Positions 1-9,284 of a stretch of 23,982 nucleotides of DNA are shown in pieces; position 1 is the first letter of the stretch; each line of letters starts with the position of its first letter. Source of the stretch: DATJSJ01 sp035504175 (GTDB taxonomy: Bacteria > Pseudomonadota > Alphaproteobacteria > Acetobacterales > Acetobacteraceae); NCBI GenBank assembly GCA_035504175.1, contig DATJSJ010000273.1, forward strand, positions 1-23,982, in the 5' to 3' direction. The notes beneath the pieces are model-generated. The model was not told the DNA's origin. It ran no database searches and was given only the letters and a program-made list of their open reading frames with translations. Both the position numbers and the translations under genes were made by a program.

Positions 1-2274
1 CGCCTCGCCGCCATGCTCGGCCCCGCCGCGGAGACGCGCCCGGGCCAGGCCGACTACGCCAGTGCCGCCAGCGCCGCCTTTGCCCCACGCGAGCACCGCG
101 GCCACCCGCATGCCGTGCTCGCCGAGGCCGGCACCGGCACCGGCAAGACGCTCGGCTACGTCGCCCCGGCCAGCCTCTGGGCGGAGCGCAATCACGGCGC
201 CGTCTGGATCAGCACCTTCACCCGCCACCTGCAGCGCCAGGTGGAAACCGAGCTCGCCCGCCTGCATCCGGAGGCGGCCGAGCGCCGCCGCCGCATCGTC
301 GTGCGCAAGGGGCGGGAGAACTATCTCTGCCTGCTGAACTACGAGGAGCAGCTCGGCAGCCTCGTCCCGGATCGCGCGCCCTGGGCCGCCATCCCGCTCG
401 GCCTGATCGCCCGCTGGGCCCTGGCGACGCGCGACGGGGATTTGCTGGGCGGCGACCTGCCCGGCTGGTTCGCCGAGCTGTTCGGCCCGGCCGCGATCGG
501 CGCGCTGGCCGACCGGCGGGGCGAATGCATCCACGCCGCCTGCCGCCATTACCGGCGCTGCTTCGTCGAAACGACGATCCGCCGCGCCCGCACCGCCGAT
601 CTCGTGGTCGCCAATCACGCCCTGGTCATGGCACAGGCGGCCTACGCCGCCGCCTTCGGCGGCGGACTCGACGACGACAATGTCCCGACCCGCTACGTCT
701 TCGACGAGGGCCACCATCTGTTCGACGCCGCCGACGGCGCCTTCGCCGCCGAACTCTCCGGCACCGAAACCGCAGAGCTGCGCCGCTGGCTGCTCGGCGC
801 CGAGGGCGGCCGGTCGCGCGCCCGCGGCCTGCGCCGCCGCCTCGACGACCTGATCCTCGGCCGGCCGGAGCTGGAGGCGCCGCTCGACGCGGCCCTGCTC
901 GCCGCCCGCGCCCTGCCGGCGCCCGGCTGGGCGCTGCGCCTCTCCGGCGCGGCGCCGGAGCTGGGCGGGCTCGACACCGGCCAGCCGAACCCGACCGAGG
1001 CCTTCCTCACCCTGCTGCGCCACCAGATCCTCGCCCGCACCGCCGGCGCCGATCCCGACCCGCGCGCAGGGCTGGAATGCGACCTGCACCCGGTCGCGCC
1101 CGGCCTGCCCGAGGCGGCGGCTCGGCTCGGCCGCGCCCTCGGCCGCATCGCCGAGCCGCTCGCCACCCTCTCCGCCCGCCTCGCCGCGCGGATCGAGGCC
1201 GAGGCGGAGACGATGGACACGCCGACCCGGCTGCGCATCGAGGCGCTGCACCGCTCCATTGCTCGGCGCGCCCGCGCCCGGCTGGCCGCCTGGCAGGTGA
1301 TGCTGCAGGCGGTCGGCGCCCCGCCACCGGAGCCCGGCGCCCGCCCCGACCACGTGCTGTTCCTCCGCCTCGACCGGCGCGAGCCGCCGCCCGGCCGCGC
1401 CCCGCCGGGCACCGACGTCGGCGAGCGCGATGTCGGCCTGCACCGCCACTGGCTCGATCCCACCATTCCGTTCGCGGCAACGCTCGCCGTGCCGGCGCAC
1501 GGGCTGCTGGTCACCTCGGCGACGCTGCGCGACGCGGGCGAGACGGACGCGGAATCCGCCTGGTCGGTCGCGGAGCAGCGCACCGGCGCCGTGCACCTGC
1601 CGCGCCCGGCTTTGCGCGCCGCGGTCGCGAGCCCGTTCGACTACGCGGCGCAGACAAGGGCCATGGTGGTGGTCGACGTGGCCCCCGACCTGGCGGCGCT
1701 GGCGGCTGCCTATCGCGCGCTGTTCCTCGCCGCGGGCGGCGGCGCGCTCGGCCTGTTCACCGCCATCCGCCGGCTGCAGGCGGTGCATGAGCGCATCGCG
1801 CCGGCGCTGGAGGAGGCCGGCATCCCGCTGCTCGCCCAGCATGTCGACGCGATGGACAATGCGACCCTGGTCGACGTGTTCCGCACCGAGACCGAGAGCT
1901 GCCTGCTCGGCACGGATGCGATGCGCGACGGCGTGGACGTGCCCGGCCGGGCGCTGCGCCTGGTGGTGTTCGACCGCGTGCCGTGGCCGCGGCCCGACAT
2001 CCTGCACCGCGAGCGCCGCATCCACCTTTCGGGCGGCGACACGCGCAGCTATGACGACCGGATGGCGCGGCACCGGCTGCGCCAGGCCTTCGGCCGGCTG
2101 ATCCGCGGCGCCGGCGATCGCGGCGCCTTCGTGCTGCTCGACCGGCGGACACCGTCGCGCCTGCTCTCCGCCTTCCCCGCGGGAGTCGCGGTGCGGCGGC
2201 TCGGCCTGGCGGCGGCGGTCGCCGAGGTGCGCGATTTTCTCGGCGCCGGCCAGGGGTTCGATTCCGGGTCTTGA
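1..2274 (+). CDS. DinG/XPD-family ATP-dependent DNA helicase (5' end probably outside window)
   Basis: Superfamily 2 helicase of the Rad3/XPD/DinG type, expected to unwind DNA 5'-3' in repair or replication-conflict resolution. Counting from the first in-frame ATG (base 13), a Walker A motif GTGTGKT lies at residues 40-46 and a DEAH-type box DEGHH at 231-235. Cys106, Cys172, Cys177 and Cys183 sit between them, where this family carries its 4Fe-4S cluster. Later motifs are VTSATL (III), GTDAMRDGVDVPG (V) and QAFGRLIRG (VI). The frame is open to the window edge and Walker A comes only about 40 residues after the first ATG. The true start may therefore be upstream; family members in related bacteria are often longer. 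The C-terminus is complete. No partner gene is visible downstream. Confidence 0.9.
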   Translation, partial: RLAAMLGPAAETRPGQADYASAASAAFAPREHRGHPHAVLAEAGTGTGKTLGYVAPASLWAERNHGAVWISTFTRHLQRQVETELARLHPEAAERRRRIVVRKGRENYLCLLNYEEQLGSLVPDRAPWAAIPLGLIARWALATRDGDLLGGDLPGWFAELFGPAAIGALADRRGECIHAACRHYRRCFVETTIRRARTADLVVANHALVMAQAAYAAAFGGGLDDDNVPTRYVFDEGHHLFDAADGAFAAELSGTETAELRRWLLGAEGGRSRARGLRRRLDDLILGRPELEAPLDAALLAARALPAPGWALRLSGAAPELGGLDTGQPNPTEAFLTLLRHQILARTAGADPDPRAGLECDLHPVAPGLPEAAARLGRALGRIAEPLATLSARLAARIEAEAETMDTPTRLRIEALHRSIARRARARLAAWQVMLQAVGAPPPEPGARPDHVLFLRLDRREPPPGRAPPGTDVGERDVGLHRHWLDPTIPFAATLAVPAHGLLVTSATLRDAGETDAESAWSVAEQRTGAVHLPRPALRAAVASPFDYAAQTRAMVVVDVAPDLAALAAAYRALFLAAGGGALGLFTAIRRLQAVHERIAPALEEAGIPLLAQHVDAMDNATLVDVFRTETESCLLGTDAMRDGVDVPGRALRLVVFDRVPWPRPDILHRERRIHLSGGDTRSYDDRMARHRLRQAFGRLIRGAGDRGAFVLLDRRTPSRLLSAFPAGVAVRRLGLAAAVAEVRDFLGAGQGFDSGS

Positions 2275-2446
2275 TGGTGCGTGCGGTCTTTCCGCGTGAG
2301 TGGAAGGAAGCGCCAGTGTCCGTCGATGTCGCGTCCGCCAAATCCGCTGACGGTCGCACCGAGCTTTGATCTCGAGGCCACACGGCGACAGATTCCGCCA
2401 CCCATGCGGCCCAGGATTCACGCTGTCGGCAATTGCGGTCTTCCTA

Positions 2447-2484
2447 TTGTAACGTAGGCAGTGATATGCGCATAATTACGCGCA
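2447..2484 (+). promoter_or_regulatory. Promoter with 18-bp MarR-type operator (marR autoregulation)
   Basis: A dyad TGCGCATAATTACGCGCA at 2467-2484 is an inverted repeat centred on AATT with one mismatched pair. It overlaps a possible -10 CATAAT (2471-2476), which follows a possible -35 TTGTAA (2447-2452) by 18 bp. The same dyad type recurs in the promoter of the downstream decarboxylase gene at 3122-3139. The stretch is markedly AT-rich for this genome. MarR proteins typically bind dyads of this size as dimers, so autorepression is the natural reading. Binding itself is inferred. Confidence 0.6.
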
Positions 2485-2489
2485 CACCT

Positions 2490-3041
2490 ATGAACAGAAT
2501 CGGCGGGATCCTCTTGGCCAAAGCCAACAAACTGTCGGATAGCAGAACACACGAAGCGTTCCTCGAGACGCCCGGGCACTTGCTGCGCCGCTGCCACCAG
2601 ATCGCGGTGGCGATCTTCCTTGACGAGTGTCAGGAGTTTGACCTCACGCCGCTGCAATATGTGACCCTGTCGGCGCTCGCCGTCCAGGCTCCGATGGACA
2701 AGGCCACGATCGGCGGCGCCGTGGCGCTCGATCGAACGACGGTTTCGGTCGTCGTCAGGAATCTGGAGGCGCGAGGCCTGGTGACGACGCGGCCGTCCGA
2801 CCGTGACCGACGCTCCAGGCTCGTCAGAATCACCGCCAAGGGGCTGCATCTCGTGTCGTCGATGCAGACCGACGTCGCCAACGCTCAGGAACGAACGATC
2901 GCCCCGTTGACGCCCAAGGAGCGGGCGGAACTTCTGCGACTGCTCGGAAAAATCGCTGAGGAGAACAACTTGCTGAGCCGGGCGCCCCACCGTGCCCCGC
3001 GTGTCGTCGGCGTCGCCCGGGCGATGAGAGGTCAGGCCTGA
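2490..3041 (+). CDS. MarR-family transcriptional regulator
   Basis: Winged helix-turn-helix repressor of about 183 residues, within the usual MarR range. The core shows the family pattern: a dimerising first helix (TPGHLLRRCHQIAVAIF), a DNA-recognition region (KATIGGAVALDRTTVSVVVRNLEARGLV) and the wing signature RPSDRDRRSRLVRITAKG. The last gives the D-x-R-(S)-R pattern typical of MarR. The frame is open from a TTG at 2433 and an ATG at 2466. I chose ATG 2490 because the operator and the best -10 lie at 2467-2484, so transcription probably starts near 2483 and the leader is very short. If the promoter guess is wrong, 2466 is the next best start. The adjacent decarboxylase suggests an aromatic acid or phenol ligand; this is inferred. 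Confidence 0.88.
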   Translation: MNRIGGILLAKANKLSDSRTHEAFLETPGHLLRRCHQIAVAIFLDECQEFDLTPLQYVTLSALAVQAPMDKATIGGAVALDRTTVSVVVRNLEARGLVTTRPSDRDRRSRLVRITAKGLHLVSSMQTDVANAQERTIAPLTPKERAELLRLLGKIAEENNLLSRAPHRAPRVVGVARAMRGQA

Positions 3042-3115
3042 CACCTCGCCACCCGCCCCTTCCCTCGAGGCGTCGCGGTTTCACCAAACATCCTCGCCGC
3101 TCAAGCCTTCTCGCA

Positions 3116-3163
3116 TTGACATGTGCACAATTATGCGCATGCTGGCGTGCACAAGTGTGATGA
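3116..3163 (+). promoter_or_regulatory. Promoter and MarR-type operator of the decarboxylase gene
   Basis: A perfect -35 TTGACA lies at 3116-3121, with a weak -10 CATGCT at 3138-3143 (16 bp spacing). Between them at 3122-3139 sits the dyad TGTGCACAATTATGCGCA. Its reverse complement matches the marR-promoter dyad at TGCGCATAATT and, less closely, in the other arm. A degenerate further copy, with a good left half only, begins at 3146, 24 bp downstream. An operator filling the -35/-10 spacer would block RNA polymerase, so repression relieved by an aromatic ligand is the likely mode. The gene's ribosome-binding site GGGGGA lies about 60 bases further on. Confidence 0.62.
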
Positions 3164-3221
3164 ACCTGTAGCGCCGTGGGCGTGAAGGCACCCGGCGTGT
3201 CATAGCGACGGGGGGAATGAG

Positions 3222-4295
3222 ATGAACGAACGCGGGAAGGGCAAAATCGCGCTCGAGGAGCATTTCTATTTGCCATCCTTCGAGGCGTATGGCGCGGACG
3301 GCTCCGCGCTCGACGGAGCCGGCAAGGCGCACAACTACCTTCCGGACTTCTTTGCGTCCGTCCAGAAGGGACTGAGCAACATCAAGCTTCGGCTTGATGA
3401 GATGGATCACGGCGGTATCGAACGCATGGTCCTGTCGCTGACGCAGCCCGGCATTCAGGGCATACCGGATCGCAGGATCGCGGTCGACACCGCGAAACGC
3501 ATGAACGACGAGCTGGCGCTCATTCTGCAGGCGCATCCCCGGCAGTTCCTGGGCTTTGCGGCCCTGCCGCTGCAGGACGTGCGCGCCGCCTGCGACGAGC
3601 TGGATCGCACCGTCTCCACGCTGGGCTTCAAGGGCGTGATGATCAACGGCTATTCGAACATCGGCGACATGAACACCGCGCAGTATCTCGACGAGGCGCC
3701 GGTGTGGGATTTCTGGGCCCGCCTGGAAGCGCTGGACGTGCCGATCTACTTGCACCCCCGCAGCCCGTTGCCCAACCAGCGGCGCGCGTACGAGGGCTAT
3801 GAAGTGCTTGCGGATTCGCCGTGGGGCTTCGGCGCCGAAACGGCATTGCACACGCTTCGCCTGATCCTGAGCGGGTTGTTCGATCGTTTTCCGCGGCTCC
3901 AGGTCATCCTCGGCCACATGGGCGAGGGACTTCCCTTCCTTTTGCCACGCGTCGAGCATCGCCTGCGTCACATGAGCGCGGACGTGCGCGGCAAGCAGCA
4001 GAAGCCTGTCACCACCTACCTGCGCGAGAATTTCTACATCACCACCGCCGGCCACTTCCGGACTCAGGCGTTCATCGACACGCTGCTCGAAGTGGGATCG
4101 GATCGGATTCTCTATTCCGTCGACTATCCCTACGAGACGGTGCAGGAACAGAACGACTGGTTCGACAAGCTGCCGATCAGTGAGATCGATCGCCGCAAGA
4201 TCGGGCGGGAAAACGCCGCCGCACTGTTGCGGCTCGACCCCGCAGAAGCGGCCAGCACGCAGGCCTCCCACCAGCGCCTGGAAGCGGCGACGTAA
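3222..4295 (+). CDS. Amidohydrolase, gamma-resorcylate / dihydroxybenzoate decarboxylase type
   Basis: Metal-dependent, oxygen-insensitive (ACMSD-related) decarboxylase of the amidohydrolase superfamily, probably acting on a hydroxybenzoate, with reversible carboxylation of the phenol. The N-terminal motif ALEEHF places Glu12 and His14 where gamma-resorcylate decarboxylases have Glu8 and His10. The other equivalents are His178 (IYLHPRSPLP), His232 (ILGHMGEGLPF) and Asp301 (YSVDYPYE). At 357 residues it is slightly longer than the roughly 327-residue family norm, with a C-terminal extension (EAASTQASHQRLEAAT). ATG 3222 follows GGGGGA with 6-base spacing. The substrate cannot be fixed from sequence; 2,6- or 2,3-dihydroxybenzoate and close analogues are the first candidates. 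Linkage to the marR gene is supported by the shared operator. Confidence 0.87.
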   Translation: MNERGKGKIALEEHFYLPSFEAYGADGSALDGAGKAHNYLPDFFASVQKGLSNIKLRLDEMDHGGIERMVLSLTQPGIQGIPDRRIAVDTAKRMNDELALILQAHPRQFLGFAALPLQDVRAACDELDRTVSTLGFKGVMINGYSNIGDMNTAQYLDEAPVWDFWARLEALDVPIYLHPRSPLPNQRRAYEGYEVLADSPWGFGAETALHTLRLILSGLFDRFPRLQVILGHMGEGLPFLLPRVEHRLRHMSADVRGKQQKPVTTYLRENFYITTAGHFRTQAFIDTLLEVGSDRILYSVDYPYETVQEQNDWFDKLPISEIDRRKIGRENAAALLRLDPAEAASTQASHQRLEAAT

Positions 4296-4305
4296 CACAG
4301 ACTGG

Positions 4306-4344
4306 AAAGTTCCGGGGGAGAGTTCCGGGGGAAAGTTCCGGGCG
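4306..4344 (+). repeat. Three tandem 13-bp repeats (AAAGTTCCGGGGG)
   Basis: Three adjacent 13-bp copies at 4306-4318, 4319-4331 and 4332-4344 differ at only one or two bases each. They begin 10 bases after the decarboxylase stop codon and precede the ABM-domain gene. The copies form no obvious hairpin. They may be a slippage product or a spaced protein-binding array (13 bp is not a whole number of helical turns). Confidence 0.8.
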
Positions 4345-4405
4345 GTTTCTGACGCGAAGCCAGGAACCGTCCACTTTCCTCAGGTCGCGCCAGAGAGGGC
4401 GGCCG

Positions 4406-4966
4406 TTGGCGTCATCGGACATGGACGAGCCGGTTCATATCGCGATCACCCTGCGCGTGCGCCGATCCCGTGTGGCGGAGTTCGAGCACGCCCTGACCGA
4501 GTTTGCGCGTCGGTCGCTGGCGGAGCCCGGGGCGACGGGCGTCTACTGTCTCTATCCGCCGCCCGGCTCCGATTCGGCGGAATATGGGATCATGCGAAGT
4601 TTTGCCGGCGCCGCCGCCCGCGACGCCTTCTACGAGACGCCCCTCTTCAGGGATTGGCTGTCCCGCATCGAGCCGATGGTCGAAGGCAAGTCGACCCGCC
4701 GGCAATTGGTCGGGCTCGAAGCCTGGTTTCGCGATGGTCATGAGCCGATGCCATCGCGCTGGAAGATGGCTTTGCTGACCTGGATTGCGGTCTGGCTCGC
4801 CAGCATGCTGGTGCGGGCGATTCTCACGCCCACCCTCGGACCAGGCGTCCCCAAGCTTGTTCAGGCGGGGCTCGTCGCGGCCGGCGTGGTCGTGATCCTC
4901 ACATGGATCGCCATGCCCGTCCTCGTCAGGATCGCTCGCCCATGGCTACGCCCGGAGAAACCCTGA
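4406..4966 (+). CDS. ABM-domain (antibiotic biosynthesis monooxygenase-like) membrane protein
   Basis: The N-terminal half (residues about 8-105) is a dimeric alpha/beta-barrel ABM domain: VHIAITLRVRRSRVAEFEHAL, then GVYCLYPPPGS, YGIMRSFAG and FRDWLSRIEPMV. Two hydrophobic helices follow at about 120-140 (beginning KMALLTWIAVWLA) and 151-174 (LVQAGLVAAGVVVILTWIAM), and the chain ends in a basic tail. This domain-plus-two-helix form is a recognised bacterial subfamily of unknown function; soluble ABM proteins include quinol-modifying oxygenases and heme-degrading enzymes. TTG 4406 follows GAGAGG by 7 bases; ATG 4421 is the alternative start with no clear ribosome-binding site. The gene runs in the same direction as the decarboxylase after a 110-base gap and may be cotranscribed. 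A role with aromatic products is only inferred. Confidence 0.75.
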   Translation: MASSDMDEPVHIAITLRVRRSRVAEFEHALTEFARRSLAEPGATGVYCLYPPPGSDSAEYGIMRSFAGAAARDAFYETPLFRDWLSRIEPMVEGKSTRRQLVGLEAWFRDGHEPMPSRWKMALLTWIAVWLASMLVRAILTPTLGPGVPKLVQAGLVAAGVVVILTWIAMPVLVRIARPWLRPEKP

Positions 4967-5342
4967 CGATCTCAAGGCCGATCCCGCCCGCGGAAGGTCT
5001 GCGACGGCCGCCGCGCCGGGGACGCTACAGGTCCGCATCCCGAAGCGGCAGGCACTGCGGCTACGCCCTTCCGCGAGCCGCGCACGACATCCCGGAAGGC
5101 GCTCGCCGCGGTGATTCGGGAAGCATGGATCGGCGGCCTCTCGACGCGGTGGCCGGGCGGACGCCTGCGCGCCGGCGATCCCCCTCGGACCCGCCCGGGG
5201 GATCATCACTTCCCCCGGAAGCGCCCGGCCCGACCCGGGGCGGAAGCCCGCCGGCGCTTGATCTCCCACCCGGCTTCCCGCACGGTCCGGCGCAATAGCG
5301 GCCGGGCAACGCGCAGCGCGGCCAGGCAGAAAGGAGACGACG
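4967..5342. other. 376-base gap with one 8-bp hairpin, no gene recognised
   Basis: No open frame here has credible codon composition or a ribosome-binding site. The one clear structure is a perfect inverted repeat GATCCCCC (5177-5184) / GGGGGATC (5197-5204) with a 12-base loop. It lacks a following T-run on either strand, so I do not call it a terminator. The last bases (AAAGGAGACGACG) are the ribosome-binding site of the next gene. Confidence 0.6.
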
Positions 5343-5780
5343 ATGCTTGCCCGAACGGGCCTCGACCCCCAGGAGGCGCTGGTCTGCACCATGGTGCTGG
5401 TCGCCGCGGCCGATGGCGGCATCACCGACCGCGAGATCGGCGTGATGTCGGCGCTGGTCCAGACCCTGCCCGCCTTCCATCACTTCTCCTCCGAGCGGCT
5501 GGAGGCGGCGACCGAAGCCGCCGTCGCGCTGCTGCGGGAAGAAGAGGGGCTGGCTCATGCGACGCGGCTGATCCGCCAGGCGCTGGAACCGCGGCTGCGC
5601 GAGACCGCCTACACGCTCGCCTGCGAGGTGGTGGCGGCGGACCGGGTGCACACGCAGCCGATCCTGCAGATGCTCGAATACGTGATGAACGAGCTGCATC
5701 TGGATCCGCTGGTCGCCTCGGCGATCGAGCGCGGCACCCGCGCCCGCTACCAGCGCGTCGAGGGGCGGGAAGGCCCGTAA
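5343..5780 (+). CDS. TerB-like (tellurite resistance TerB family) protein
   Basis: A 145-residue all-helical protein. It contains the TerB signature of an acidic turn between helices (AAADGGITDREI, about residues 20-31), repeated as a second degenerate half (CEVVAADRVHTQPILQMLEYV). TerB-like domains are small cytoplasmic, probably metal-linked scaffold modules; most single-domain copies have no known role in tellurite resistance. ATG 5343 follows a near-consensus AAAGGAG with 6 bases between. No other ter genes are in the window. Family membership rests on pattern recognition, and function is unknown. Confidence 0.72.
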   Translation: MLARTGLDPQEALVCTMVLVAAADGGITDREIGVMSALVQTLPAFHHFSSERLEAATEAAVALLREEEGLAHATRLIRQALEPRLRETAYTLACEVVAADRVHTQPILQMLEYVMNELHLDPLVASAIERGTRARYQRVEGREGP

Positions 5781-5959
5781 CGCAGGACCAGGCCGGCGCG
5801 GATCGCCCGCGTCGGGGAAACATCTCGCCGGATCAGGGCTATGACCTGACCGGCGCGGAGGCGGCCGCGCGGCCATGCCGCCTTGTGCCCGGCGCCGCGG
5901 CGGAACGTCCGACCCGGGCCGGCGTTGCCCCGTGATGAGGCAACGGAGGCAACAAGGCC

Positions 5960-6547
5960 ATGCCCAGCGACAGGTCGACGATCGCCGGCAGCGATGAGGC
6001 CGGCCCGGCGCTCGACAGCACGATCCACGAGGTGCGGGCGCTTTTCCCGAGCGACGCAGCGCTGCAGGAGGCGATCGGCCAGTTGACCGTGGCGGGTTTC
6101 GACCGCGCCGATCTCAGCCTGCCGCGCCTGGCGCCGCCTGCGCGCGAGGCGACGCCGGAGCAAGGGGCCGAGAACCCGCACACCGACATCGACAATCGCC
6201 AGATGCGCACCATGCACGCCAGCATGGCCGGCTCGGCGGCGGCGCTGCTTGCCGCCGGGGTGGTGATCGGCACCGGCGGCGTCGCCGCGCCGGCAGTGGG
6301 TGCGGCGGTCGGCGCCGGCCTCGCCGCCGGCGCCCTGAGCGAGGCCGGCAGCCATGCGGCCGACGCGATGCAGCATGACGAGCGCCAGGCGCTCGCGCGG
6401 GAGGGACGGCTGGTGCTCTCGGTGCGCACCGCCTCGCCGTCGAAGCAGGCGGACGCCCAGGCCGTATTGGAGCGGACCGGCGCCACCGAGATCGTGGCGG
6501 TCCGTCGCGTCGACAACGCGATCGATTCGTCACGCTGGACCGGTTGA
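5960..6547 (+). CDS. YflT-like (general stress protein 17M domain) protein with glycine-rich hydrophobic core
   Basis: The 195-residue protein has two halves of a ferredoxin-like stress domain. Residues 21-56 (HEVRALFPSDAALQEAIGQL followed by a GFDRADLSL segment) match the start of YflT/17M proteins. Residues 151-185 (LVLSVRT, then AVLERTGATEIVAVR) look like their final strand-helix-strand. Between them lies a glycine- and alanine-rich hydrophobic segment (residues 88-128), which may form a helical hairpin in or on the membrane, as in many stress proteins of this type. GGAGG sits 10 bases before ATG 5960. It is convergent with the cold-shock genes. Function unknown; an envelope or general stress role is inferred from the family. 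Confidence 0.65.
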   Translation: MPSDRSTIAGSDEAGPALDSTIHEVRALFPSDAALQEAIGQLTVAGFDRADLSLPRLAPPAREATPEQGAENPHTDIDNRQMRTMHASMAGSAAALLAAGVVIGTGGVAAPAVGAAVGAGLAAGALSEAGSHAADAMQHDERQALAREGRLVLSVRTASPSKQADAQAVLERTGATEIVAVRRVDNAIDSSRWTG

Positions 6548-6555
6548 GCGAGCCG

Positions 6556-6581
6556 GCGTCCGGTCTGTCGGCGCCGGACGC
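6556..6581. other. 8-bp GC hairpin between convergent genes
   Basis: GCGTCCGG (6556-6563) and CCGGACGC (6574-6581) form a perfect stem around a 10-base loop. It begins 8 bases after the stress-protein stop and lies before the 3' end of the cold-shock gene on the other strand. There is no T-run, so it is at best a weak or factor-assisted terminator or an mRNA 3'-end stabiliser. Confidence 0.35.
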
Positions 6582-6634
6582 ACAGCACGGCCACCGGCGC
6601 GAAGCCGGCGGCCGCCTCCGGTCAGGTCAGGCGG

Positions 6635-6838
6635 TCAGGCCAGGCGCAGATTCGTCGCAGCCGCCTTGCCACGCTCCATCGCCACCTCGTAGCTAACCTT
6701 CTGGCCGTCATTGAGCCCCTTCAGCCCGGCGGCCTGCACGGCGGTGATGTGGACGAACACGTCCTTCCCGCCATCCTGCGGCATGATGAAGCCGTAGCCC
6801 TTGGTCGCGTTGAACCACTTGACGGTCCCGGTGGGCAT
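6635..6838 (-). CDS. Cold-shock domain protein (CspA family), copy 1
   Basis: A single cold-shock domain of 67 residues, the standard size. It binds single-stranded RNA or DNA as a chaperone through RNP1 (KGYGFI, residues 13-18) and RNP2 (VFVHI, 27-31), with the usual GTVKWFN start. On the minus strand GGAG lies about 10 bases before ATG. It is a tandem paralogue of the next copy, with a 159-base spacer. The proteins are clearly duplicates but have diverged at many positions (for example KDVF/RDVF, SYEVAM/NYDVAM). The long spacer leaves room for a separate promoter and leader. Cold induction is plausible but not shown by the sequence. Confidence 0.95.
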   Translation of the reverse strand: MPTGTVKWFNATKGYGFIMPQDGGKDVFVHITAVQAAGLKGLNDGQKVSYEVAMERGKAAATNLRLA

Positions 6839-6997
6839 CGACGTCAGCTCCTCTCTCGTCGCGGTCGAACCGCAGCGTTTCTGTATGCAGGTTTTGTCTC
6901 GCTGCGTCGGCGCCCGATGCGGTGCGAACGTCGCAGGAGCGGCTTGGCCGCCGTGGGCGATGCCGCGGCGGCCGATCCGGTCGGGGCGGTCAGAAGC

Positions 6998-7201
6998 TCA
7001 GGCAAGCTTCAGATTGGTCGCGGCAGACTTGCCGCGTTCCATCGCCACGTCATAGTTCACTCGCTGGCCCTCGTTCAGGCCGCGCAGGCCGGCAGCCTGC
7101 ACCGCGGTGATGTGCACGAACACATCCCGCCCGCCATCCTCAGGCATGATGAAGCCGAAACCTTTGGTGGTGTTGAACCACTTTACGGTGCCAGTCGCCA
7201 T
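6998..7201 (-). CDS. Cold-shock domain protein (CspA family), copy 2
   Basis: A 67-residue cold-shock protein with GTVKWFN, RNP1 as KGFGFI (residues 13-18) and RNP2 as VFVHI (27-31). It lies upstream of copy 1 on the same strand. GAGAG is a few bases before the ATG. A TTGACA hexamer on the minus strand at 7357-7362 could be a distant -35. If used, the leader would be over 120 bases, like known cspA mRNAs, but no convincing -10 follows it. Two adjacent copies with different aromatic residues in RNP1 (Tyr versus Phe) suggest partial specialisation rather than a very recent duplication. Confidence 0.95.
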   Translation of the reverse strand: MATGTVKWFNTTKGFGFIMPEDGGRDVFVHITAVQAAGLRGLNEGQRVNYDVAMERGKSAATNLKLA

Positions 7202-7509
7202 AGTCTCTCAACACTCCGTCTCGTCCGCCGCACGACGCGCGGACCTCAGACAACCGGGCCTTCAGGCGACTTGACGGCGACCGGGGAGACGGCAGCGTGA
7301 GCCAAGGCAAGCCGAAAAGACGATTGCCGAGGTAGTGGCGCAGAAACCCGCCCGGCTGTCAATTGCGTCCTGATGACATGCAGGTTGCGGCCGGTTCACC
7401 CGCGGCCCGGGGGTTGCGGGCGAACGCGCGGCCGGATCGCAGCGTCGGGCCGCGCCGGACACCGGCGCCGCGGCCTGCTCCTCTGCCGGATACGGCGGAG
7501 CCGGGCACG
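7202..7509. other. Gene-free spacer between csp copy 2 and the groESL terminator
   Basis: About 310 bases with no credible gene. On the minus strand this must hold the promoter and leader of the cold-shock gene. The only recognisable hexamer is TTGACA (minus strand, 7357-7362). Short open frames here are arginine- and proline-rich and lack ribosome-binding sites. Confidence 0.55.
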
Positions 7510-7538
7510 AAAAAGGGCGGGCCGTGCGGCCCGCCCTT
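7510..7538 (-). terminator. Intrinsic terminator of the groESL operon
   Basis: On the minus strand an 11-bp perfect stem (AAGGGCGGGCC with GGCCCGCCCTT) closes a 4-base loop and is followed directly by five T residues (complement of A7510-A7514). It lies about 70 bases beyond the groEL stop codon, the classical rho-independent arrangement. Confidence 0.9.
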
Positions 7539-7565
7539 CCGTTCTCTGCCGACGCAGAGCGACCG

Positions 7566-7609
7566 GATCGGGAATCCCCGATCGGAAATCCCCGATCAGA
7601 AATCCCCGA

Positions 7610-7621
<12 letters not shown>
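7566..7621 (-). repeat. Four tandem 14-bp repeats that include the groEL stop codon
   Basis: Four contiguous 14-bp copies (plus-strand form GATCAGAAATCCCC) lie at 7566-7579, 7580-7593, 7594-7607 and 7608-7621. The last copy ends in AT instead of CC and encodes the final Asp-Phe-stop of GroEL. Read on the minus strand, each of the two copies nearest the gene carries GATTTCTGA, the groEL tail. The array therefore seems to have grown downstream from the gene's own 3' end. The terminator follows. Confidence 0.88.
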
Positions 7622-9247
<1,626 letters not shown>

Positions 9248-9284
9248 GTGTGTGTCTTCTTTCCCTGTGCGTGTCGCGTGCGGA

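Noticed and set aside
3081..4298. Minus-strand open frame antisense to the decarboxylase
   Set aside because: The plus-strand protein has family catalytic residues and a promoter; the antisense frame has none.
5177..5204. GATCCCCC / GGGGGATC hairpin as a terminator
   Set aside because: No T-run follows on either strand and it lies 200 bases after the nearest gene end.
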